Assembly (NCBI GenBank): GCA_002284615.2
Contig: MU069496.1
Span: 335,117-352,330, forward strand
Reading direction: 5' to 3'
DNA: 17,214 nucleotides
Origin: Dunaliella salina
Taxonomy: Eukaryota; Chlorophyta; Chlorophyceae; Chlamydomonadales; Dunaliellaceae
Shown: positions 1-8,683 of the stretch, one piece after another
Numbering within the stretch: position 1 is the stretch's first letter
Layout of the letters: each line of letters starts with the position of its first letter
The notes under the pieces: model-generated
Seen by the model: only the letters and a program-made list of their open reading frames with translations
Told to the model about the DNA's origin: nothing
The model's database searches: none
Made by a program: the position numbers and the translations under genes

Positions 1-8
1 AGCACTCA

Positions 9-560
9 ATTATCATGCTCACCTGCATCCATTTGGCTGCAAATGTGGGTGCGTTGAAAGGCTTTCAAGAATTACAGGGTTTGGCCTGCAGCTGCGGGCT
101 CTGGCTGTTTAGATGGTGAGCCCTGAAGGATCACGCTCACCTGCATCTATTATGCTGCATAAGTGTGTGGGTTGGTTGAACAAAGGTGTATGTGTTGATT
201 GTATTGATTGAACGAGCCCGAGCCAATGTTTGGCTGCAAGGGTGGGGGGTTGTAAGGCTGACGAGGGTAACAAGGGGTTGGCCTGCAGCCTCAGGCTCTG
301 GCAGTTCAGACGATGAGCCCTTAAGGATCAAGCTCACCTGCATCTTTTCGTCTGCAAAGATGTGTGGGTTGATTAAACAAAGGTGGGTGGGTTGGTTCGA
401 CAAAGTTGGAGATGTGTGTAACTTGAATGCGTTGATCGGACAAGCTTTCAAGGATCATGCTCACCTGCATCTATTTGGCTGCGGAGGTGGGTGTTCTAGC
501 TGCATGGACCTGCAGCTTCATCACCTGCACCTGTTTGGCGGCAAGGGTGGGTGGATTAGG
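9..560 (+). repeat. Degenerate ~196-bp tandem array
   Basis: Two composite units can be aligned by eye. Each carries a box near TTTGGCTGCAA..GTGGG, a box near TTGGCCTGCAG..CTCTGGC, and a box near GGATCA.GCTCACCTGCATC. The TTGGCCTGCAG box recurs at about 79 and 275, and the GCTCACCTGCATC box at about 132, 329 and 455, with a worn copy near 520. The two full copies are offset by about 196 bp. An open frame (186-665, +) crosses the array, but frame is not kept between units, so I do not call a gene. A diverged relative of this unit lies inside the insertion at 7197-7436. Confidence 0.75.
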
Positions 561-870
561 TGCATCAACATGCAAACTTGCACCCACAAAGAGCTCAGAA
601 TGCAGGTTTCCAAATGGAGTGTGAATGAATGGAGTGTGATTGAGGAGCACCTTATAATGTTATGATCTGCACGACTTCTCCTCAGAAGACCATTAAAGAG
701 TATTTTGTCATGATCTTTCTTTCAAGCAGCCTCGAAAGCTGCATGTCATCTTGGACTGGCCTTTTTCCCCATGGCCCACATATTTTTCCACCAGCTGCAA
801 TTCTTACGCACGGCCCTCAAAAGATATTTTTGCGTAATGATACAATCTCTCTACGGTAGTGCATAAACAC
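561..870. other. Unassigned non-repetitive stretch
   Basis: Nothing gene-like or repetitive could be supported here. Open frames are short and unrecognised. Confidence 0.4.
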
Positions 871-1030
871 AGCATGCAGCAATGTCAACAGCAATGCATG
901 CAGTAATCCATGCAGTGATGCACACAGCCATGTGTGCAGTGATGCATGCAGTAATGCTGATGCATTACTGCGTGCATCAATATGCAAAGCCACGCACGCA
1001 AGGATGTATGCTGCAGTGCACATAGCAATG
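871..1030. repeat. TGCATGCA-rich short tandem repeat
   Basis: A loose ~12-bp motif near GCATGCAGTAAT is repeated about ten times with substitutions, for example at 890-955. The embedded palindrome TGCATGCA makes the stretch self-complementary. No protein signal was seen. Confidence 0.65.
940..979. other. 18-bp hairpin with 4-nt loop
   Basis: Bases 940-957 pair with 962-979 around the loop TGAT. All pairs are Watson-Crick except one G-T wobble (947 with 972). It sits inside the TGCATGCA repeat and probably arose when a repeat unit inverted. Confidence 0.75.
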
Positions 1031-2203
<1,173 letters not shown>

Positions 2204-2575
2204 TTATGAAGGCGCTGCACTTTGACCAGGTGGACCACTTTCACATGCAAAGTGGTGCAGAATGGTGCGCGTCGAGTCTGTTATGATGCAGACGCTGGAC
2301 TTTGACCTAGCGACTTACTTTCTAAATCACTTGAAACCTGGTTCCAAACCTAACCCAAAACCCTCTCTGCCATGATGCAATTGCTGCACTTCCATCAGGT
2401 GGTCCACTGCTACATGCGAAATGGTGCATTGATCCTGTTATGCTGCAGGCGCAACACTGACCCAGTGGCTAACTCCCCCCGTTACATGCAAATGATGCAC
2501 ATTGATTCTGTCATGCCGCAGGCCCTGCACTTTGACCTGGTGGTCCACTCCCCTTACCGTGCTTTGGTTGGTTTC
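2204..2575 (+). repeat. 68-90-bp degenerate tandem repeat
   Basis: Five units begin near 2204, 2280, 2370, 2438 and 2511. Each starts close to ATGATGCAGGCGCTGCAC, then TTTGACCTGGTGGTCCAC, then (in most) ACATGCAAATGGTGCA and GATTCTGT. The TTTGACCTGGTGGTCCAC core carries over into the next array, so the two arrays are related. Confidence 0.7.
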
Positions 2576-3088
2576 ATCAAGGTAAGAGTGCGGCCATTTG
2601 GCTTTGGTTGGTTTCATCAAGGTAAGAGTGCGGCCATTTGGCTTTGGTGGGTGTCATCTAGGTAAGAGTGCGGCCATTTGGCTTTGGTTGGTGTCATCTA
2701 GGTAAGAGCGCTTTGACCTGGTGGTCCACTCCTTCTATGGTAAGAGCGCAACCTTTTGGCTTCGGTTGGTTTCATCATTCATTCATGGGTAAGAGCACTT
2801 CAACCTGTTGGTCCACTCCCTCTACCATGCTTTGGTTGGTTTCATCAAGGTAAGAGCCCGGTCATTTGGCTTTGGTTGGTGTCATCTAGGTAAGAACGCT
2901 TTGACCTGGTGGTCCACTCCCCCTACCGTGCCTTAATTGGTATCATCAAGGTAAGTTGGTATCATCAAGGTAAGAGCGCAGCCATTTGGCTTTTTTTTGG
3001 CTCCATCTAGGTAAGAGCGCTTGGACCTGGTGGTCGACTCTCCCTACCAGGCTTTGGCTGGTTTCATCAAGGTACGAGCGCAGCTTTG
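2576..3088 (+). repeat. GGTAAGAG minisatellite, 40- and ~60-bp units
   Basis: Two unit types are interspersed. Type A (40 bp) runs GGTAAGAGTGCGGCCATTTG, GCTTTGG, then TTTCATCAA or TGTCATCTA. Type B carries TTTGACCTGGTGGTCCACTC from the preceding array. The leading GGTAAG (GGTACG in the last) begins at 2581, 2621, 2661, 2701, 2739, 2788, 2849, 2889, 2950, 2969, 3010 and 3071. The first three units are exactly 40 bp and almost identical. Not CRISPR: units abut, there are no unique spacers, and unit length varies. Confidence 0.9.
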
Positions 3089-3358
3089 TCCTTGAGGGTT
3101 GAAATGCTTAAGCATACTGATGTGGACATCAGATCCTCTAGGAGTGCAAGTAGGAGCTTTACTTCTAAGCCGCAAAAAAAACAAAAACAGTTATTCCAAC
3201 CTGGAGTTAGATTCCAACGCTTCTTTTCCCCTCTTTTTCTATGCAAAACGTGTGGTGCAAACACTTTTCAGAGTAAAAGTCCAGTGCGCTGCTGTGAAGT
3301 TCAGGCAAAAAAGACGAGGCTCTGCTGCTGAGCAACCCTCTGCACCTTGGAAAAAATC
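3089..3358. other. Non-repetitive stretch with short open frames
   Basis: A plus-strand frame (to 3331) contains basic residues and a CKTCG followed by paired cysteines. It has no ATG near its beginning and no recognised fold, so I do not call it a gene. Confidence 0.3.
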
Positions 3359-3364
3359 TGTGTG

Positions 3365-3427
<63 letters not shown>
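3359..3427 (+). repeat. (GT)n microsatellite, about 69 bp
   Basis: TG repeat with a C and an A interruption near the left end (3361-3372). Same orientation as the other three tracts. Confidence 0.97.
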
Positions 3428-3429
<2 letters not shown>

Positions 3430-3522
3430 GTGCACATGTGGTGTGCCTCATCAAATAATATGACCACTCAAACCCTCGCAATTGAAGATGGTAAGCACAA
3501 AAGCAGTGGGGCTCTGTCAGAG

Positions 3523-3695
3523 TCCTTGAACCAATTATCTGTGGTTCTTGTGCGCAAGCAGGCCTGCTCCTGAGGAGGTGGTGATGCAGCAACCATGCCT
3601 TTTCAAAGTGTTTGGACCAGTTATCTATGGTTCAGGTGCACAAGCGCTCCTCCTTTTTGGGAAATGGTGGTGCAGCAGTCTTGTGTTTTACCCTC
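3523..3695 (+). repeat. 86-bp tandem duplication, diverged
   Basis: The motif near ACCARTTATCTRTGGTTC occurs at about 3530 and again 86 bp later at about 3616. In both copies it is followed by GTGCRCAAGC, CTCCT, and GGTGATGCAGCA or GGTGGTGCAGCA. One plus-strand frame crosses both copies, but the offset is not a multiple of three, so the copies are read in different frames. Confidence 0.75.
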
Positions 3696-4495
3696 TTGTG
3701 GCTGAGATGAAGGACTTCCATTTTAGCCATCCAAGCAGGGGGTACCAGAACAGATGTCCCTTCATCGATGCTTTTTGTGCAACCTCACGTGATTATGACC
3801 ACAAGACCTCATGTGGCCAAGCTATCAATCCTCATGTCATCATTGCACATCATACGATACAAGGTTACAAGGTTACAATGAAAAAAGGCCTCCAGTCAAA
3901 TCGACTGACTGCTAGCCTTTTCATAAAAAGAGAGGAGTTCATGAGAAAAGGATAGGATAGGACATCATATGTTACAACAAGGGTTGGATAGCCCCTAGTG
4001 GAGCCTCGCCAAGCGCGAGGCAAAGCAAGGCTTGGGGAACCGATAAGCATATGGCTCTCACCCTCTGCGACCCTCATTCTCCCAAGAATGGTGCGCAATC
4101 GCCTACAAATGCTTAATTCCCCTAACCCACTCTATCGAGGCCTCACCTAAATAGGCCCAGCTGCTTCCAGGCTGGGCAAGCCTAGTTGAGGTTTTGGGGC
4201 ACTCTATTTACCCATGGCTAGATACAGCATAGCCGTAGCAAACGGAGTGTGCAGGAAGCCATAAGGGTGGGTTGCAAGTCCCCCCCTTCCCACACTGTAG
4301 GAGTAAGAAGGTGCCATTTGGCATCCGGTCACAAGTCCTGGCCGGGTCCTTTTTGCCTTGCGCTTCCATCACGTTTCATTTGATCATCCCCATTTGACCT
4401 GTTATGGTCATGCCCTCCAAAAAAAGACGACAGTGCACTTGAGGACATGTGTGATCAGGCTGACTCCTTTAGAGGCACTCATTGCACTGCTTCAC
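3696..4495. other. Non-repetitive stretch rich in short inverted repeats
   Basis: No gene was recognised. The part from about 3990 to 4290 holds several GC-rich complementary segments, of which 4141-4191 is the clearest. A doubled GGTTACAA lies near 3864-3879. Open frames here (3548-3955 +, 3865-4098 -) are unrecognised. Confidence 0.4.
4141..4191. other. Two-tier hairpin
   Basis: CCTCACCTA (4141-4149) pairs with TAGTTGAGG (4183-4191), 8 of 9 bases. Inside it GCCCAGC (4155-4161) pairs perfectly with GCTGGGC (4171-4177), leaving a 9-base loop. CCCC near 4124 and GGGG near 4196 could extend it. It may be an RNA structure or a foldback repeat; nothing in the sequence decides. Confidence 0.5.
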
Positions 4496-4690
4496 TTTGC
4501 CTCTGGTAATTTGCTGCTTGCCTTGGCTGGGTTGTTGCTTGCCTCTGCTGATTTGGTGTTGGAAGCTGGCGCTTGTGTTGCCGCTGAGTATATGTTTGCC
4601 TCCGATGATTTGCTGCTTGCCTTGGCTGAGTTGATGCTTGCCTGTGCTTATTTTATGTTTGGGGCTGGCACTTGCGCTGCTGCTGCTGCA
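4496..4690 (+). repeat. 99-bp tandem duplication
   Basis: TTTGCCTCTGGTAATTTGCTGC at 4496 recurs in diverged form at 4595. Both copies continue through CTTGCCTTGGCTG, TTGMTGCTTGCCT and a GGCRCTTG segment. The offset of 99 bp is 33 codons, so open frames read through both copies on either strand (4358-4699 +, 4469-4876 -). The protein would be Leu/Ala-rich on one strand and Lys/Gln/Ser-rich on the other. Neither is recognised, and I treat them as repeat translations. Confidence 0.75.
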
Positions 4691-4798
4691 GAGCATTGAG
4701 GAGGAAAAGGCTACCTCTTCCACCACCAGCGGTGACACACTAACCAAAACGATGGCAGTGGCGGCAGCAAGGCAATCAATGACGCACTGTCCATAAGT
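4669..4798 (+). repeat. First, separated part of the GCTGCT minisatellite
   Basis: This matches the right three quarters of the unit at 5812-7117: CTTGCGCTGCTGCTGCTGCA, GAGCATTGAGGAGG, CTCTTCCACCACCAGC, GATGGCAGTGGCGGCAGC, GACGCACTGTCCATAAGT. The unit breaks at 4798 and resumes at 5812 with the rest of its sequence, which shows that 4799-5811 was inserted into one unit. Confidence 0.85.
4791..4798. repeat. Left target-site duplication CCATAAGT
   Basis: The same eight bases recur at 5812-5819. Including the preceding base the match is 8 of 9 (T on the left, A on the right). Confidence 0.75.
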
Positions 4799-4881
4799 CA
4801 GGCTTGCATTTTTGAGAATGAAGCAACAGCCCCTCCCACTTCTAAGCATGCAGGACCTCACGGTGAGGGCGTTCAAGCAAC

Positions 4882-5430
4882 CTGCATACTCAGTTTGAGC
4901 AAGGGGGGCCCAAGCGTGGGGGGCCAGGAATCAGTCAAAATCCCTGCCAGAATGGGGTCCTCAGGAAGCACCCCCCGGGCTTACCTAACCCACTGCAATG
5001 GTTGGGCATCTCACCTGGAGCATATCCTGGGGTGTCCGTCAAACTGGGGCAGAGGTCCAGCAAATCGTTCAATTTTGGCAGGGAAATGGCAAGAAACCAA
5101 TGCTTTTCGTCACGTGAATGGATTGGAGGGACGATTCGAGCAACCATTTTTATAAATTGTTTTTTTGAAATGCCATTGATGAGACATCCTGGAATGGAGC
5201 AGGTGCAACCCAACCAGCCCAGGTGAGGTCTCATTGAGCAGGGTTTGAGTTGTTGAGGAGAAAAGCAAGCTCATCCAGGCAGGGTGCTGAGTGGAGCACC
5301 ATGCTGAAGATCCTTGGTTTAAGTTGCTCCCAGCTTTGACCAAGCCCCAGGAGCATGCACACCCACACCCGGGCCCTCGAACTTGGCAGGGCATACTTGG
5401 GGAACACATTTAACAAGACTGCATACTCAG
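4882..5430. repeat. 12-bp direct repeat around a 525-bp segment
   Basis: CTGCATACTCAG occurs at 4882-4893 and exactly again at 5419-5430. The enclosed 525 bp could be a second insertion nested inside the 4799-5811 element. Its ends show no TIR and no poly-A, so its type is unknown and chance is not excluded. Confidence 0.4.
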
Positions 5431-5756
5431 AATGTGGCTAGATGCTGTGCATGCCTGATTTCCAGTTTTGTACTACTTTTGCTTGGCAGACGCGCTCATG
5501 TTCGCAATGCTTCGGGGTCAATTTTCACACCCCCCTTTTTCCACTCCAATGGGTCAGGTTTGGTACGAAAACTACCCGGGAGCCCAAAATGGGCAAATTT
5601 GGGTAATAGCATACTTTTTGGCACACTATCACCTGGAAATGGTCAGAAATGGCCTTAAATGCCATCAAAAATCTCCCTGGCTCACTCGTTGGGCCCCATC
5701 CCCACTTTTACAATGCAGAAGTGCCAAATAAGTTACCCTAGACTATTCTGCATACA

Positions 5757-5780
5757 AAGAAGGCGGAAATCCGCCTGCTT
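5757..5780. other. Short hairpin near element right end
   Basis: AGGCGGA (5761-5767) and TCCGCCT (5770-5776) pair perfectly around two A bases. After one mismatch the pairing continues for 3 bp. It lies in the subterminal region of the inserted element. Confidence 0.55.
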
Positions 5781-6492
5781 CATTCTCTCCCTCCTAGCAT
5801 GCCCAGCCTGACCATAAGTGTCCTTCCATCACACTCACCACTTGTGGTGCTTGCGCTGCTGCTGCTCCAAATTATTGAGGAGGAAATGGCTGCCTCTTCC
5901 ACAACCAGCAGCAACACCAGCAAAAACATTGACAGTGGCGGAAGCGCGGCCAATGATGATGCACTATCCCTAGGTGTCCTTCCAACACACTCACCTGTGG
6001 TGCTTGCGCTGCAGCTGCAGAACATTGGAGAGGGAGATGCTGCCTCTCCCACCACCAGCAGCGGACCATGCTCGCAAAAACAATCGCATTGGCAGCAGCA
6101 CGGCCATTGATGATGTACTGTCCCTAAGTTTCCCTCCAACCACACTCACTTATGGCGCTTGCGCTGCTGCTGCAGAGCATCGAGGAGGAAGAGGCTGCCT
6201 CTTCCACCACCAGCAGTAGACCATGCCTCTGCCACCACCAGCAGTAGACCATCCCAGCAAAAATGACGGCAGGGGCAGCAGCATGGCCATTAATGATGCA
6301 TGGTCCCTAAGTTTCCTTCCAACCACACTCACTTATGGCGCTTGCGCTGCTGCTGCAGAGCATCAAGGAGGAAAAGCCTGCCTCTTTCACCAACAGCAGT
6401 AACACCAATAAAAAGGGTGGCAGTGGCAGCAGCGCGGCCATCAATGTACTGTCCCTAGGTGTGCTTCCAAAATACTCACTTGTGGTGCTTGC

Positions 6493-6516
6493 GCTGCTGC
6501 TGCTGCTGCTGCTGCT
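6493..6516 (+). repeat. (GCT)8 tract inside the minisatellite
   Basis: Eight GCT triplets sit where most neighbouring units have three or four. Confidence 0.95.
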
Positions 6517-6659
6517 GCAGAGCATCGAGGGAGAGAAGGCTGCCTCTTCGGCCACTTGCAGCAGTGACACCAGCAAAAATGATGGCAGTGGCGGAAGCGC
6601 GGCCACTGATGATGCACTGTCCCTAGGTGTGCTTCTAAAATACTCACGTGTGGTGCTTG

Positions 6660-6660
<1 letters not shown>

Positions 6661-6702
<42 letters not shown>
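6661..6702 (+). repeat. (GCT)14 tract inside the minisatellite
   Basis: Fourteen uninterrupted GCT triplets at the same unit position. The two flanking sequences are almost identical to those of the previous unit, so the expansion is recent compared with unit divergence. Confidence 0.95.
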
Positions 6703-6704
<2 letters not shown>

Positions 6705-7196
6705 AGAGCATCGAGGGAGAGAAGGCTGCCTCTTCCGCCACCTGCAGCAGTGACACCAGCAAAAACAATGGCAGTGGCGGAAGCGCGGCCACTGATGATG
6801 CTCTGTGCCTAGGTGTCCTTTGAACTCACTCAATTGTGGCGCTTGCGCTATTGCTGATCATCAAGGAAGGAAGGGGAGGCTGCCTTTTCCTCCACCACCA
6901 GCAGTGGACAATGCCAGCAAAAACGATGACAGTAACAACAGCACAGCCATTAATGATGCACTGTCCCTGAAGTGCCCTTTCAACCACACTCACTTGAGGC
7001 GCTTGCGCTGCTGCTGCAGAGCATCGAGGAAGAGAAGGCTGCCTCTTCCCCCACTGGCAGCGACACCAGCAAAGACAATAGCAGCAGCTGCAGCAAAAAT
7101 ATCGATGATGCACTATTAGCTGCCCCTCCTGAGACCATCCAGCACTGCAGGTGAGGTGCCATTTGATGACATTTCTGATGGCAATGTGCTACAGAA

Positions 7197-7436
7197 GGGT
7201 TTACAAGGCTTCACAAGGGTTGGCCCACAGCCCAAGACTCTGGCTGATCAGCTGCTGGTGAAGCATTCATTAAAACTCAACCAGCATCAAAGATTGAAAC
7301 CGACTCTGACAAGATCACAAGGTTACAATTGGTGAAATGTTCTCAACCAGCATCAAAGATAGAAACCAATTCTGACAAGGTTACAAGGTGCAATGGGAAT
7401 AATTCCGCAAAAATGTTGAAAATCTGAACGAGTTGT
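7197..7436. mobile_element. 240-bp insertion flanked by a 10-bp duplication
   Basis: TGCTACAGAA at 7187-7196 is repeated exactly at 7437-7446. Removing the insert and one copy restores a normal unit of the surrounding minisatellite (GATGGCAATGTG..ACAGAAACACCTGGTAGCTGGCC). The insert lacks obvious TIRs. Its left half (about 7197-7300) aligns loosely with the array at 9-560 (CACAAGGGTTGGCCCACAG, CTCTGGCTG, GGTGAAGC, CTCAACCAGCATC). Mechanism unknown. Confidence 0.65.
7276..7395 (+). repeat. 66-bp tandem duplication
   Basis: CTCAACCAGCATCAAAGAT begins at 7276 and 7342. Both copies continue with GAAACC, TCTGACAAG and CACAAGGTTACAA-like sequence. It lies wholly within the 7197-7436 insert. Confidence 0.8.
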
Positions 7437-7983
7437 TGCTACAGAAACACCTGGTAGCTGGCCTCGGCAGTGCGCTGCTAGCCGTCCCTTGGACATCCAG
7501 CACTGCAGGTGAGGTGCAATTTGGTGGTGCGCCTGATGGCAATGTGAATATGAACACGCTCGGCAGCTGGCCTTGGTGGCGCACTGCTAGCCATCACTTG
7601 GAACTTGGAGACCATCCAGCACTGCAGGTTAGGTGCAATTAGGTGGTGCACTTGATGGCAATGTAAACATGAACATACATGGTAGCTGGCCTTGGTGGCG
7701 CACTGCTAGCCATCACTTAACGACCATCCAGAAATGGAGGTTAGGTGCGATTGGGCGTTGCGCTTGATGGCAATGGGCTGAGAATACATTAGCTGGCCTT
7801 GGTGGCACACTGCTAGCCATTCCAGACCATCCAGTATTCAGCACTTGTAGGTATGCTGCTATTGCCGAAGTGCAATTGATAAGCATTTGAGACAATTGAT
7901 GCACTGCCAGCAGCCCCTCCCAAGACCATCCAGCATCTAAACCGATAACATTAATGAATTGTGATAATGACAATGATAATAGT

Positions 7984-8003
7984 GATGATGATGATGATGA
8001 TGA
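7984..8003 (+). repeat. (GAT)6 microsatellite
   Basis: Six GAT triplets in a wider GATAAT-rich stretch (7945-8016) just left of the hAT-like element. Confidence 0.85.
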
Positions 8004-8020
8004 CAGTGATAGATAGACCG

Positions 8021-8028
8021 GTTATCTG
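8021..8028. repeat. Left target-site duplication GTTATCTG
   Basis: Matches GTTGTCTG at 8676-8683 in 7 of 8 bases, directly abutting both TIRs. Confidence 0.7.
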
Positions 8029-8342
8029 TAAGGTGCGACGTATCATATGACTTTTTCAAAAAAGGTTATTACAGTCATATTACAGTAATAATACATTACA
8101 GTAATAACCCTAAATTCAAGAATTTTGCCCTGGTTTTGCGGGAATTGGCTGGTCATGTTCCTGCAAGGTAATTCAAAAGAGAAAAGTAACAAAGACAAGT
8201 TTGAGCTTTGATTGCATTGAAATTGGACAAAATGACATGCAAGCTTCCTATGTAAGTACAACAGTCTCCTGCTGTTTGGCTGTCTGTTGAGGGTTGACAA
8301 TGCTATGAGTGTCCTGCAGCTGAGCACAAAAGGCTGCAGCTC

Positions 8343-8507
8343 CTACTCTGCAGCAATAATGATGTTGTAGCCCTTCTTGATCTCCTTCAGCTGGGTGGGC
8401 TTGTCCAGCATCTTCTTCAGCTCTGTGAGTATGTACTTGCCAGACCTGAACTTCTGGCGTACAACCCCATCACTATCTTTCTCCACAACGAAGACTTTCC
8501 TTGGCAT
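8343..8507 (-). CDS. Small 54-aa protein inside the hAT-like element
   Basis: I do not recognise this protein. The frame starts at ATG 8507 with A at -3 and ends at TAG 8343. The nearest in-frame stop upstream lies about 45 bases before the ATG, so the start is well delimited. The sequence begins MPRKVFVVEKDSDGVVRQKF and ends KKGYNIIIAAE. It is Lys/Arg-rich with clear net positive charge. The pattern suggests two short strands around a DSDG turn, a helix (ILTELKKMLDKP) and a final hydrophobic strand (YNIIIA), a beta-beta-alpha-beta order as in small beta-grasp proteins; that is inference. Codons favour AAG, CTG and GTG, unlike the AT-rich flanks, which argues for real or recently captured coding sequence. 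A GC palindrome (TCCGGCC, TG, GGCCGGA, 8532-8547) lies just upstream. It could be element cargo, a captured exon or a domesticated gene. Confidence 0.55.
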   Translation of the reverse strand: MPRKVFVVEKDSDGVVRQKFRSGKYILTELKKMLDKPTQLKEIKKGYNIIIAAE

Positions 8508-8531
8508 ATTTAATTTGTTTGTGTTTACCCG

Positions 8532-8547
8532 TCCGGCCTGGGCCGGA
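8532..8547. other. GC-rich palindrome upstream of the 54-aa ORF
   Basis: TCCGGCC and GGCCGGA pair perfectly around TG, about 25 bases upstream of the minus-strand start codon. Confidence 0.6.
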
Positions 8548-8683
8548 TTTCAAATCGCCCGGAATTTTCGAGACGCCATGTGGTGTATCGGAAAATGTCA
8601 TATTACACAGGAGGCCATGTAATGTTACTGTAATATTGCTGTAATGGTTATGTTACACTGGCTCGTCGCACCTTAGTTGTCTG

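Larger units (their letters stand above)
4799..5811. mobile_element. ~1-kb TIR element inserted in a minisatellite unit
   Basis: The left end reads CAGGCTTGCAT and the right end, read inward on the other strand, CAGGCTGGGCATGC. Further in, GAGAATGAAGCA occurs near both ends in inverted orientation (about 4814 on the left, about 5779-5790 on the right). It is flanked by CCATAAGT duplications. Removing the insert and one duplication restores an intact minisatellite unit (ACTGTCC.TAAGT followed by TCCTTCC), so the boundaries are well supported. No transposase is visible, so it is non-autonomous or a remnant. An 8- or 9-bp duplication fits hAT or Mutator-type elements, and the superfamily is not settled. 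Open frames inside (for example 4895-5155 +) are unrecognised. Confidence 0.8.
5812..7117 (+). repeat. GCTGCT minisatellite, eight units
   Basis: The units end near ACTGTCCCTA at 5972, 6126, 6309, 6457, 6625, 6811, 6969 and about 7117, giving lengths of roughly 148 to 186 bp. Unit order is TCCTTCCAACCACACTCACT, TGTGGTGCTTGC, (GCT)n, GCAGAGCATCGAGG, GCTGCCTCTTCC, ACCAGCAGTGACACCAGC, AAAAAYGATGGCAGTGGCGG, GCGCGGCC, GATGATGCACTGTCCCTA. The third unit carries an internal duplication of about 27 bp (CTGCCACCACCAGCAGTAGA). Plus-strand frames would give poly-Leu followed by Ser/Asp/Gly-rich sequence, and the minus strand poly-Ser or poly-Ala. Most unit lengths are not multiples of three, so long frames reflect composition, not a conserved protein. 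Confidence 0.9.
7133..7940 (+). repeat. GACCATCCAGCACTGCAGG minisatellite, ~100-119 bp
   Basis: Units start near 7133, 7491, 7610, 7722, 7825 and 7924. Each runs GACCATCCAGCACTGCAGG, TGAGGTGCAATTTGGTGGTG, TTGATGGCAATGT, AACA, TAGCTGGCCTTGGTGGCGCA, CTGCTAGCCATCACTT. The first unit is split by the insertion at 7197-7436, which accounts for the long first interval. The last copy is only a stub. Confidence 0.88.
8029..8675. mobile_element. Compact hAT-like element with cargo ORF
   Basis: The termini are perfect 12-bp inverted repeats, TAAGGTGCGACG (8029-8040) and CGTCGCACCTTA (8664-8675), flanked by 8-bp duplications with one mismatch. The TIR begins TAAGG, fitting the hAT end consensus YARNG, and 8 bp is the usual hAT duplication length. 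Subterminal regions hold inverted copies of a TTACAGTAAT motif (about 8068-8104 and 8612-8637), of the kind hAT transposases often bind. GGTTATTAC (8064-8072) and GTAATAACC (8101-8109) form a local inverted repeat. At about 647 bp it cannot encode a transposase, so it must depend on one elsewhere. The alternative reading, a TA duplication as in Tc1/mariner elements, would ignore the 8-bp match. Confidence 0.8.

Noticed and set aside
2576..3088. CRISPR-like pattern of 40-bp repeats
   Set aside because: Units are contiguous, vary from 19 to 61 bp, lack unique spacers and sit in eukaryotic DNA with no cas genes.
3086..3331. Cys-containing frame (CKTCG and later Cys pairs) as a zinc finger
   Set aside because: No ATG near its beginning, no proper spacing of metal ligands, and it ends in a cluster of cysteines from low-complexity sequence.
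4037..4057. Minus-strand GAGCC..GGTTC pairing like a group II intron domain V
   Set aside because: Only 21 bases with the inner stem-loop missing. A real domain V is about 34 bases, and no other intron domain could be identified.
5780..7162. Poly-Leu, poly-Ser and poly-Ala open frames on both strands
   Set aside because: They translate the (GCT)n minisatellite, and frame changes between units.
8377..8622. Plus-strand 81-codon frame inside the hAT-like element
   Set aside because: It is the shadow of the minus-strand 54-codon ORF, whose codon bias and start context are better.
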